A DNA stretch of 64,000 bases. Source: Actinoplanes auranticolor. Lineage in GTDB: Bacteria > Actinomycetota > Actinomycetes > Mycobacteriales > Micromonosporaceae. How positions within the stretch are numbered: the first letter of the stretch is position 1; each line of letters starts with the position of its first letter. The stretch is from the NCBI RefSeq assembly GCF_018332655.1, contig NZ_BOQL01000018.1, forward strand, positions 186,001 through 250,000, given 5' to 3'. A model generated the notes under the pieces. It saw only the letters and a list, made by a program, of their open reading frames with translations. It was not told the origin of the DNA and did not search any database. The translations under genes and the position numbers were made by a program. Shown here one piece after another: positions 25,703 to 33,974 of this stretch.

Positions 25703-26821
25703 ATGGCTATCATCTTCATCAATTACCGGACGGGTGACGAAAGCTTCGCCGCGGTGACCTTGGACGATGCCTTGTCCGCCCGTTTCGGCGCCGCGAACGT
25801 GTTCCGGGACAGCCGCTCCATCCCGCCCGGCACCGATTTCGAGCCGGTGCTCTGGCGGAACCTGGCGCGCAGTTCGGTGCTGGTGGTCGTCATCGGCCCG
25901 CGCTGGCTCACCGGGACGGGCAACAGCAACCGGTTGCTGGAGCCCGGCGACTTCGTCCGGCAGGAGATCGCCTTCGCGCTGCGGATCGGCCTGGATATCG
26001 TGCCCGTCCTGGTTGGCGGCACCGCGATGCCTGCCGCCGCGGACCTGCCCACGGAGATTCAGCCACTGGTCACCCGCCAGTACCGGCGCGTGCACGCCCG
26101 CACCGCCGAGGCTGATGTCCGCACCCTGGTCGACGACCTGGCTCGCACCTACGGTGGAGAACCACCCATGAGCGAGTCACAGCCGCCCGCTGGCACCGTT
26201 GTGCTGATCGACCCGGACGGCCGAGCGGGACCGCCTGCCGCGCTGGTCGAACGATTGTTGGCGCAAGCCTCGATATCCACTGGTGTGGTGCACCACGACG
26301 GCGCACGGTTGCGAGTGACCTGTCCGGGCGAAAGAGACGCGATAGCCCTGATCACCGGACTGGTTCCCGCGCTGGACCGGGAACTGTCCTCAGTGCCGGA
26401 CGCCGGGCCGCTGCGAATCTCGATGGCCCACGGTGACCCGGCGACGGCGATGGCGGATGCGCGGCGGCTCATCGGTGATTCCGTGCTGGACAGCGTGCTT
26501 GCGGCGACAGCGGCGGCCCGGCTGGTGCTGATCGTCACCGACGAGCTGCACCACCTGGTGATCCGCCCCGGCCATCGCCTGATCGACAAGTCGGCGTACG
26601 CACGGGTGGACCTTCCCGGCGCAGCGGCCGCCTGGGTCCACGTGCCGGGCTTCGCGCATCCGCGCGGCCTGCCGCCGCAACGCCCGGCTCCGGCACCGCA
26701 CAACTCGGTCGGGCGGGTGACCGGCGACGTCGCCCAGGTCGGCGACGTCGCTGGTGACTTCGTGATGGGTGACAAAGTCGCCGGAAGCAAGATCAATTAT
26801 GGCGGCGGTGGCGCCGCGTGA
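25703..26821 (+). CDS. TIR-domain protein with cyclase-like domain and RHIM-like tail
   Basis: 372 aa from ATG 25703 (GGGAG at 25686; the upstream extension is not protein-like). TIR domain 1-145: MAIIFINYR, DSRSIPPGTDFEPVL, VLVVVIGPRWL, and FVRQEIAFAL, whose Glu sits where NAD-cleaving TIRs have their catalytic Glu. Residues about 160-315 resemble the degenerate class III nucleotide-cyclase-like module of actinobacterial conflict proteins (RISMAHGD, ADARRLIGDSVLDSVLAA, AYARVDLPGAAAAWVHVPG). After a Pro-rich linker, tail 334-372 has an RHIM-like core VAQVG (343-347) and GDKVAGSKI (356-364). The next gene begins with a matching GDKIAGHKI motif. Likely an NAD-depleting or signal-making effector, self-assembling through its tail. 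Overlaps the next gene by four bases (GTGA). Confidence 0.85.
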   Translation: MAIIFINYRTGDESFAAVTLDDALSARFGAANVFRDSRSIPPGTDFEPVLWRNLARSSVLVVVIGPRWLTGTGNSNRLLEPGDFVRQEIAFALRIGLDIVPVLVGGTAMPAAADLPTEIQPLVTRQYRRVHARTAEADVRTLVDDLARTYGGEPPMSESQPPAGTVVLIDPDGRAGPPAALVERLLAQASISTGVVHHDGARLRVTCPGERDAIALITGLVPALDRELSSVPDAGPLRISMAHGDPATAMADARRLIGDSVLDSVLAATAAARLVLIVTDELHHLVIRPGHRLIDKSAYARVDLPGAAAAWVHVPGFAHPRGLPPQRPAPAPHNSVGRVTGDVAQVGDVAGDFVMGDKVAGSKINYGGGGAA

Positions 26822-29100
26822 CTTCACCGTCGCCCACCACTACGACCACCACGCCGGTGGCACCGACCATCGGCACCGCCGCGGTGCCCGGCACGCCGGC
26901 GCCGGCACAGCCCGCTTCCACGCAGCCGGGCGAGGCGGCGGCTGCGCCGGACGCAGGGCTACCGACGGCTCCGGTCGAGGGCGCCGATACGGGTTCCTGG
27001 TCGGAACCCGGCGAGGCGACGTCACGCTCGGGCGAGGGCACCTCCCGCAACGAGCACTGGCGCGCGGCGCGCACCGTCCACGGTGACCGGATCGGCGGGG
27101 ACAAGATCGCCGGCCACAAGATCGAACTTCGCTTCGCCGACAAGACGATGCCGCTCCAGGAACTCTCCCCCGACCTCACCGAACCGGTGCGCTACGCCTT
27201 CGTCAACCCGGACAACTGGGGAGACCTCAGCGAGCGGTTCCGGGCGCACCGCAGCACGATCGTGCGCGGACGGGCCGGACAGGGCAAGGACGCTTGTGCG
27301 ATCCGGCTTCTGTCCGGCGAGGTCGAGACGATCTACGGTCTCGACCCGGAGGTCGACGTCAGCCGGCTGGCGGACTCGATCGCCGAGCAGGCGGGAACCC
27401 TCGGCGGCGCGGAGGGCGGCATCGGCTTCCTGCTCTGCCAGCCGGTGCACGCCGCCAAACTGCGGGGCTTCACCCTGCAGAACCTCGAGAAGGCGCTGAC
27501 CGACGCGAACGCGCGGCTGGTGATCACGCTGCACTCCGAAGTACACCCGGCGGACGATGAGTTGCACCGGTACGTCCTCGATCTCCCCGCCCAGCCGATC
27601 GATCACAAGCGGATCATCACCAGCCACCTGGGCTGGCGTTGCAACGACGTAGTGGCCGCCAAGCTGCTCGACAACCCGACGGTCGGCGAACTCATCGCCG
27701 AGCTCGGCGCCAGCGAAGCGAGCTGCCGGTCCGCGGCCGATCTCGCCGCGATCATCAGTCTGGAACGCGACGATGACGGCGCGGTCAACGGCTTTCAAGT
27801 CCGGGCGCGCCATCGACAGCACCGCGAACAAGCCTTCGATCTCTGGTTCGACGGTCTGCGCGGTGCCGAGGAACGCAGCTTCGCCGTGGCACTGGCGGTG
27901 CTCGACGGACTGCCTTATGAGGAGGTGGCCGCGGCGGCGCGGCGGCTGCGGCGCAAGCTGGAACACGCCCAGCAGTTGGTGCTGTCCACCGCCCAGGCCA
28001 GTGGCCCCGAATTGCGCATCGCCCGGCAGGATCGGCTCCAGACGCCGACGGCCCGGCTGCTGCAAACCCTGCGGGCGGCGGACACCGACGAGCAGATCCG
28101 GTACGCGTACGGCACCGTCCCGGTGCGCACTGTGCATTACCAGGATCCGGACTACCCGACGCAGGTCATCGAACGGGCGTGGCGGGGCTACCAGATCCAG
28201 CCGACCTTGCTGGAATGGTTGGGCGAACTGATCGTCGCCGCCTCGGAGCCGGTACGCATCTATGCGGCGAGCACTCTGGGAATACTGGCCCGCTACTCCT
28301 TCGACTATCTCTGCACCACCGTGTTTCACCGCTGGGCCAACAGCAAGGACCGGCGGATCCGTGAGGCGGTCGCCTACGCCCTGCGGGAGGCTGCCGTCGA
28401 TCCTCAACTGGCGGCGAGTGCCGCGGCAGTCGTCACGTCCTGGTACGCCAACCGGCAGCAGCCGCGCATGCAGGCCACCGCCGCCCGCGCGTACGGTGCC
28501 GGGGTCGGCTCGCTCGATCCCGCAGCGACCATCGATCGGCTGGGGCGGCTCGCCACCATCGACGAGTTCACGGTCGCGCTCGCCGTGGGCGACGCACTGG
28601 CAGACCTGATTCTGCAGGACCCGGCCGGGACGGCGCCGATGGCCTGCACGGCCCTGCTCGCATGGTTCACCGACGGACGCAGGACCAGACCCGCGCAGCT
28701 CGCCTTCCTGATCCTTGCGGACAGCATGGTCACCTGGGCGCCGGCTGAGGACGGTGGGCCGGGCACCCGCTGGCCGACTCTTCTTCACCTGGCGCAAAGC
28801 GTCGAGGCCCTCCGCGGTCCCCTGTTCGCACTGTGGCAGCGGGCGGTCGCGGAAAGCATTCTGCACGAGCAGGCCCACGCCGTTCTGTCCGGATGGGCCG
28901 GCCTGGCGGAGCACGACGGAGAACAGCTCGACGTCCTGCTACGGCTGCTTCGCGCGACGGTCGGGCTGCCCGTCCCGGACGACCGGATCCGTCAGATCCT
29001 GATCCGCCTCGCTGCCCGCTGGGTGGAACCCGAGACCTTGATCCCGTTGCCGCGGGCTCATCAAGCTGTGATGGCGCAGCTCGCGCCGGGAGGAAACTGA
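26818..29100 (+). CDS. Degenerate P-loop (STAND-like) HEAT-repeat protein, TIR partner
   Basis: 760 aa from GTG 26818, overlapping the TIR stop. Residues 1-80 are Thr/Pro/Ala-rich; 87-104 read VHGDRIGGDKIAGHKIEL, echoing the TIR tail. A Walker A-like GRAGQGKD (151-158) has Asp where Ser/Thr should be, so nucleotide binding may be altered. Residues about 165-330 fit an NTPase-like core ending in a winged-helix-like segment; from about 430 the sequence is helical with HEAT-like periodicity (RIYAASTLGILARYS, RIREAVAYALREAAVD, RMQATAARAYGAG). This matches sensor/adaptor proteins of STAND type, but with non-canonical motifs. Probable sensor or scaffold that engages the TIR protein through the shared motif. 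No certain family call. Confidence 0.7.
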   Translation: MTSPSPTTTTTTPVAPTIGTAAVPGTPAPAQPASTQPGEAAAAPDAGLPTAPVEGADTGSWSEPGEATSRSGEGTSRNEHWRAARTVHGDRIGGDKIAGHKIELRFADKTMPLQELSPDLTEPVRYAFVNPDNWGDLSERFRAHRSTIVRGRAGQGKDACAIRLLSGEVETIYGLDPEVDVSRLADSIAEQAGTLGGAEGGIGFLLCQPVHAAKLRGFTLQNLEKALTDANARLVITLHSEVHPADDELHRYVLDLPAQPIDHKRIITSHLGWRCNDVVAAKLLDNPTVGELIAELGASEASCRSAADLAAIISLERDDDGAVNGFQVRARHRQHREQAFDLWFDGLRGAEERSFAVALAVLDGLPYEEVAAAARRLRRKLEHAQQLVLSTAQASGPELRIARQDRLQTPTARLLQTLRAADTDEQIRYAYGTVPVRTVHYQDPDYPTQVIERAWRGYQIQPTLLEWLGELIVAASEPVRIYAASTLGILARYSFDYLCTTVFHRWANSKDRRIREAVAYALREAAVDPQLAASAAAVVTSWYANRQQPRMQATAARAYGAGVGSLDPAATIDRLGRLATIDEFTVALAVGDALADLILQDPAGTAPMACTALLAWFTDGRRTRPAQLAFLILADSMVTWAPAEDGGPGTRWPTLLHLAQSVEALRGPLFALWQRAVAESILHEQAHAVLSGWAGLAEHDGEQLDVLLRLLRATVGLPVPDDRIRQILIRLAARWVEPETLIPLPRAHQAVMAQLAPGGN

Positions 29101-29101
29101 G

Positions 29102-30790
29102 ATGCCCGACTCCATCCCGCTGATTCTGACGACCGAGCCGGTCAAGATGGTCGGTATCAAGCCTGCCCGCGGCCGGACCCCGTCCATCGCGGTGGTCTAC
29201 GCGACCCGGGACGGCGACCTGGAGGTCCTCGACGGCGGCAAGCCGATGCGTTGGTCGGATCAGGTCCTCACCAAGTACCGGACCCGCTACGAGGTGGATA
29301 TCAGTCACCACCATCTCAGCCTCGACTTCATCAAGGACCCCCTGCCGACGCAGAACGACACCTACCACTTCAACGCTGCCATCAGTGTCTCCTTCCGCGT
29401 CACCGACCCGGCGGAGGTGATCGAGCAGAAGGTGCAGGACGCGGTACCTCTGATCCGTGGCCATCTGCTGGCCGCCTGCCGGCCGATCACTCGTCAGTAC
29501 GCGATCGAGGAAGCTGAAGAGGCCGAGCAGGCCATCCACGCCCGGTTCCACCGGGACACCCTACTGACCGGCGGGATCACGATCCTCGCCGTCCAGGCCC
29601 GGCTGTCGCTCGACGACCTCGGCCGCACCTATCTGCAGGATCTCGAGGCGGCCCGGCGGGAGGAGAACGTCAAGACCGCGCAGCACCCCGGCCAGCTCAA
29701 CGACGTCGCGCGGCAGACCGAGATCGAACTGCTTCGCCAGGCCGCCGACCACCGGCGCCAGGAACGCGAACGGCTGGTCATCGGTAATCGCGCGCTGGAC
29801 CCCGCGGCCATGGTGCAACTCCATCTGGAGCGCAACCCCGGCGACACCGCCGGGGCGATGAAGATGCTCGCCGACCTCGAGGAGTCACGGCAGGCACAGG
29901 CGGAGAAGCGCGACGACCGCTGGCAATCGATGCTCGGTGGCATGGCCGAGAACGGCCTGATCCAGCAGCCCGACATCGCTCCCCTGGTCACCGCGGCCGT
30001 ACGGCACCTGGAGGGATCAGCCGGAGTCATCCGGACAACTGCTTCAGTGCAGGAGCCACAGCCACCGGCGGCCCCGGCGGCGATCGGCTGGGACGATCCG
30101 CTGCCACAACGAAGTGCACCGGCGCCCTCGATCCAGCCGGTGTCACCGCCGCCGAATCTGGTTCCCGTCTACCTGATCGTGGACGAGTCGCCGGTGGGCG
30201 CACCGTGGATCGACGATCTCCAGGACGCCGTGCAACAGACGCTGTCAGCGGTGGCCGGCCTTCCGAGGATCGCGGCGGCCGTGCGGCTGAGCGTTCTCGG
30301 GTACGCCGACGGTGTTTCGGAGCGGGTGCCACTCAGCCGGATCAGCGATGAAACCCGTACCCCGCCCTTGGTGGCGCGGGGCAGCGCCGACCACGGGGCG
30401 CTTTTCCGCTGGTTGCTGGAGCACGTACCCGCGCAGCTCGCGGACCTTCAGGTGCAGCACCCGTCAGTGCGCCCGCCGTCGATCGTCCTCGTCAGCGCAG
30501 CCGCACCTCGCGACGACGACTGGGCCGCGCCGCACCAGCGGCTCCTCAACCAGCGCCGCCGTCCCGAGATCGTCAGTATCGGCCTGCCCGGCGCAGCGGC
30601 GAAGGAAATCGGGGCGCTGGCGTCCTTCCCGGAGCTGGCGTTCGTGTCCGACAACCGCGACGCCACCATCACAGGACTGACGGAATTCCTGCGGCGCTAC
30701 GTGATCGGCTGCGGTCAGGCCGCGCTCGATGGGACCGAGAGCCCCATACCGCCGGCGCCGTCCGGCTTCAGGATTCCCGAGCAGGGCTGA
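29102..30790 (+). CDS. SPFH/Band-7-like protein fused to a vWA-like domain
   Basis: 562 aa; ATG 29102 after GGGAGGAAA, one base after the preceding stop. Residues 1-175 look like a stomatin/SPFH fold (NAAISVSFRVTDPAEVIEQK, LAACRPITRQYAIEEAEEAE, GITILAVQARLS), followed by a charged coiled-coil (about 180-300), a Pro-rich linker, then a vWA-like domain (about 350-545). The MIDAS motif is partial: DESPVG instead of DxSxS, and SAAAPRDDDW where a TDG-type Asp is usual. No membrane helix is seen. SPFH proteins form membrane-associated rings; here it may scaffold the TIR/HEAT pair. A second SPFH-like protein is encoded in the convergent operon. Confidence 0.65.
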   Translation: MPDSIPLILTTEPVKMVGIKPARGRTPSIAVVYATRDGDLEVLDGGKPMRWSDQVLTKYRTRYEVDISHHHLSLDFIKDPLPTQNDTYHFNAAISVSFRVTDPAEVIEQKVQDAVPLIRGHLLAACRPITRQYAIEEAEEAEQAIHARFHRDTLLTGGITILAVQARLSLDDLGRTYLQDLEAARREENVKTAQHPGQLNDVARQTEIELLRQAADHRRQERERLVIGNRALDPAAMVQLHLERNPGDTAGAMKMLADLEESRQAQAEKRDDRWQSMLGGMAENGLIQQPDIAPLVTAAVRHLEGSAGVIRTTASVQEPQPPAAPAAIGWDDPLPQRSAPAPSIQPVSPPPNLVPVYLIVDESPVGAPWIDDLQDAVQQTLSAVAGLPRIAAAVRLSVLGYADGVSERVPLSRISDETRTPPLVARGSADHGALFRWLLEHVPAQLADLQVQHPSVRPPSIVLVSAAAPRDDDWAAPHQRLLNQRRRPEIVSIGLPGAAAKEIGALASFPELAFVSDNRDATITGLTEFLRRYVIGCGQAALDGTESPIPPAPSGFRIPEQG

Positions 30791-30795
30791 CCCGC

Positions 30796-32817
30796 TCAGC
30801 CGCCTAGCCGGCGCTGCAGCAGCGCCACAGCGCCGCGTACGACACCGGCTCCAAGCACCGACAGCCCGAGGAGCGGCACCACCCAGCCCGCGGACAGCAT
30901 GGTGCCGGTGAGCATCACCAGCACCACGGCCAGGACCGCCGTGATCGCCATGCCCTGCCCGGGGGTAGGCGCCGAGGCGCAGCCGAGCATGGCCGCGGCC
31001 GCTGCCAGCACCATCGTCATCGTGAGCAGCACGCCGGCGGAGAGCCACCCGGCCAAGCCCGGCACCGCGGGAAGCGCGATGCCGCTCAGCCCCACGATGC
31101 CCCCCATGACGCCGGCCAACGCAGCACACAGTCCGCCCTGGACGACGAGTTTCGCCGCGACGAGGGCGCCGGGTGTGACCCCGTCCTGGTACGCACGGGC
31201 CAGCTCGGCACGTTCGGTCACCAGGTCGAAGCGATTGACCATCAGACCAGCGGCCACCGCGACGCCCGTCAGCGGTAGGGGGTCCTCGGCGAGGAGTGCC
31301 ACAACGGCCGTGCCGAGCAGTGGCAGCAGCAGGAGCGCCGCCGAACCGTTGCCTCGGCGCCGAACCAGCAGCAACTCCTGACGCAGCATCGTCCCGATAC
31401 CGGCGAAGGCGCCTTCCGGCTCGATGACCGGCTCCCACGCGGGCAGGTGCGCGGGCGGCAGTGCCCGGCCACGCTCGGTGTCACCGGTCGGCTCCTCCAG
31501 CCCGGCGATCCACTCCGCGCGCGTGGTCCCCGGCTGGTTGTCCGGCGGCCGGCCCGGCGGTCCCGCGAAGCGCAGTCGTCCCGCGCGGTCGAGGACGACC
31601 ACGGTGTCAGCTAGGTCAAGGTTACCCAGGGAGCGGGTGGCCACCATGATCGTGCAGTGGGTGTCCCGGCCCACGGTTCGCAGCCGCGACATCAGGTCCC
31701 GGTCCCGGCCGACCTCATACGTCGCGCCGGCCTGCATGATCACGAGCAGGCCGGGCCGCGCGACCAGTTCGAGCCCGATTGACAGCCGCCGCCGCTCGGC
31801 GTCGGAAAGGGTGCGGTTCCACGCGCTCTCGCGGTGGTCCAGGCCCATCCAGGACATCGTCTCGCTGATCAGGGCCGCGGTGCCGGCTCCCTCCCGACCC
31901 GTCGGTCCGTGCCGGGCCGCGGCGAAGGTCAGCGCCTCGCGCACCGTGATGGTGCCGTGGAGGTCGTCCGTGGCGGGCACCCGGCGCAGCCGGGGATCAC
32001 TCCGGCGGCTCGATCCGGCAATGCGGACCCGGCCGCCGTCGGGACGGTAGCCGCCCGCGACGAGCCCGAGCAGGAGCTGGGCCCCGGCGTCATCCGGACT
32101 GACGACGGCGACGAAGTCACCGGCGGGCACCGTCAGCGACACGTTGTCGAGCAGACGTCGTCCGCCGGCCCGCACGTGCACGGCCTCCAGTTCGACGGAC
32201 AGTGCCCGGCGCGTACGGCGAGGGCTCGGCACGGTGATCACCCGGCGCCCCACCGTGAACCGGGAACCGGGCTCGCGGCGTGCCGAGGTCACCAGCTCAC
32301 CGTCGATGCTGACGTCGCCGCTGCTTGCGATGACCCACCAATCGCCTCGTGCGTCAACCTCCACTCGCGCGTGGTCCGGCCGGACGGACGGGTCGTCGAT
32401 CACGATGTCCGCGCCCGTACCGGCCGGACCGATGACCAACTGCCGGACCACGCCTGCTTCGCCGGCTTCGGATGACTCCCTTGCGCTGAGGGGAGTGGTG
32501 AACGACGTACCCGTCGGCCGGGAGTCGTTGTCACTGTAGGGCTCGGCGCTGAGCCGCACCTCGGCGCGCCCGGACTCCAGTGTCGTGTCCGGTTGCGTGA
32601 CACTGCGGCCATTGATACGCAGCTCTCTTGGACAGTCGGAAGGTCCGGTATGGAACCACCAGGTGCCGAGTTCCGACACGAAGTAGCCGACACACGCCGC
32701 CCGGTCGGGTGGGTTGGAGGAGACCCGCAGTTCACCGGCGTCCAGCCAGAGATAGTGCGGGTCCTGCTCGGGCAGCCGGCGCTCGCCGTCGTCGGAGATC
32801 AGGAGCAGCGAGCTCAC
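30796..32817 (-). CDS. Pseudo-FHA / pseudo-ABC ATPase with membrane domain
   Basis: 673 aa from GTG 32817, overlapping the kinase stop by four bases. An FHA-like domain (127-197, ADIVIDDPSVRPDHARVE) lacks the Arg of GR (Pro131) and the Ser of SRxH (Arg146), so it should not bind phosphothreonine in the usual way. An ABCG-type cassette (205-430) is recognisable by DNVSLTVPAGDFVAVV, but Walker A is SPDDAGAQL (240-248, no GK[ST]), the signature is LSDAERRRL, and Walker B is LLVIMQAG without Asp-Glu. Six or so helices follow (470-673). The architecture is that of FHA-ABCG transporters, but all nucleotide-binding motifs are lost: a membrane scaffold or receptor rather than a pump. Ends 5 nt from the stop of the convergent SPFH-vWA gene. 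Confidence 0.8.
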   Translation of the reverse strand: MSSLLLISDDGERRLPEQDPHYLWLDAGELRVSSNPPDRAACVGYFVSELGTWWFHTGPSDCPRELRINGRSVTQPDTTLESGRAEVRLSAEPYSDNDSRPTGTSFTTPLSARESSEAGEAGVVRQLVIGPAGTGADIVIDDPSVRPDHARVEVDARGDWWVIASSGDVSIDGELVTSARREPGSRFTVGRRVITVPSPRRTRRALSVELEAVHVRAGGRRLLDNVSLTVPAGDFVAVVSPDDAGAQLLLGLVAGGYRPDGGRVRIAGSSRRSDPRLRRVPATDDLHGTITVREALTFAAARHGPTGREGAGTAALISETMSWMGLDHRESAWNRTLSDAERRRLSIGLELVARPGLLVIMQAGATYEVGRDRDLMSRLRTVGRDTHCTIMVATRSLGNLDLADTVVVLDRAGRLRFAGPPGRPPDNQPGTTRAEWIAGLEEPTGDTERGRALPPAHLPAWEPVIEPEGAFAGIGTMLRQELLLVRRRGNGSAALLLLPLLGTAVVALLAEDPLPLTGVAVAAGLMVNRFDLVTERAELARAYQDGVTPGALVAAKLVVQGGLCAALAGVMGGIVGLSGIALPAVPGLAGWLSAGVLLTMTMVLAAAAAMLGCASAPTPGQGMAITAVLAVVLVMLTGTMLSAGWVVPLLGLSVLGAGVVRGAVALLQRRLGG

Positions 32818-33974
32818 GGCTGGACTCCCTGCAGAAGAAGGGAGAACCCGGCGAGGCCGCACAGCACGAGCACGGCGGTTCCGGCGATCAGGAGCCACTG
32901 CAACGAACTCGGACGGGCGGGCGGAGGCACCGGCGGTGGACTCGCCGGCACCACCACGACCGGGGGCGGCGCGATCCAGCGCTGCCGGTAGGCCAACGGC
33001 ACCCAGCCGGACGACGAACCGGCCGGCGGCTCGTGCTGAGGCATCGGCTTGGTCGCGGCCAGCGGTGTCACGGTCGGATGGGCTGTCTGCCGTGGCACCG
33101 AGGCCTGGCCGATCCACGGACTCGTCCAGTCGACCGCCAACCGGCGCCATTCGTCGGTGGGTACAGGCCGGCCTTCGGCGGCCCGCGCCAGCAGCGTCGC
33201 ATCGCGGGTCGGGATCACCCCGGACAGCCGGGCCCGGGGAACCTCGATCAGCGCGAACTCATCGAGCAGCAGCCACACCGCGAGCCACGCGAAACGGGTC
33301 AGATCGGTGCCGGTGGTGGGCTGAGATGCCTGCGGTGCGACCTCGGCAATGGTGGGCGGGGCGGCCGCGGAACTCATCCTCCCCCAGGGCCCCATCATGG
33401 TGTCACAATCCACGTAGTACACCGCCGTACCGTCGCGCGTGGACAGGATATTGGTCTCGCGAACGTCGTTAACGACCACCCGCCGCTCGTGCAGCCAGAG
33501 CAACACCTCGACGGCGTGACCGAGCGCCCGTCGTTTCATGTGCACCGGGATGCCCGGCCGGGGGTGTCCTTCGGCGCGATACCGGATGAGCCGATCGAAG
33601 CGGCGGGGTGAGTAGTCGTTGTCGGCGTCGGTCTGCTCGAAGAACTCACGCCCGGCGTACGGCAGCAGCACGCCGAGCAGCAGCCCGTTGTCCCGTACCC
33701 GGTATCGGGGCCAGGCGGTCACCTTGTCCAGGTACTCGCGTTGACCATCGGGCAGGTGGTGCCGCCAGACGATCTGCCGGCCCAGAGCGTTGGGGTCGGC
33801 GGTGGCGCGAAAGCCCGGCGTGTACGCCTTGAAGACGTAGTCCTGTCCCCGCCAGGTGCAGTGCGTCAGCCGCGAGTTGCCGTTGTGCTTCCAGCGCAGC
33901 GGCTGTCGGCCCCGCAACTCCGCTTCCTCGACCCAGTAGTCCGCGCGGGGCTCCGCGTCGATCAGCGGATCCAC
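32814..33974 (-). CDS. Membrane-anchored protein kinase-like protein (TerY-P triad kinase)
   Basis: 386 aa from GTG 33974. Kinase-like fold about 25-290: nucleotide Lys in YVFKAY (Lys49), catalytic loop NDVRETNIL (Asp170, Asn175), metal Asp in YYVDCD (189-191). The catalytic residues are kept, but the HRD and DFG signatures are divergent, as in the YegI-like kinases. A Pro-rich segment (about 330-355) leads to one C-terminal membrane helix (357-383). Overlaps the phosphatase gene upstream and the pseudo-ABC gene downstream. With the PP2C and vWA genes it forms the vWA-phosphatase-kinase arrangement known as the TerY-P triad (compare E. coli yegI/yegK/yegL). Targets are unknown; the DUF4407 and SPFH proteins are candidates. 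Confidence 0.8.
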   Translation of the reverse strand: MDPLIDAEPRADYWVEEAELRGRQPLRWKHNGNSRLTHCTWRGQDYVFKAYTPGFRATADPNALGRQIVWRHHLPDGQREYLDKVTAWPRYRVRDNGLLLGVLLPYAGREFFEQTDADNDYSPRRFDRLIRYRAEGHPRPGIPVHMKRRALGHAVEVLLWLHERRVVVNDVRETNILSTRDGTAVYYVDCDTMMGPWGRMSSAAAPPTIAEVAPQASQPTTGTDLTRFAWLAVWLLLDEFALIEVPRARLSGVIPTRDATLLARAAEGRPVPTDEWRRLAVDWTSPWIGQASVPRQTAHPTVTPLAATKPMPQHEPPAGSSSGWVPLAYRQRWIAPPPVVVVPASPPPVPPPARPSSLQWLLIAGTAVLVLCGLAGFSLLLQGVQP

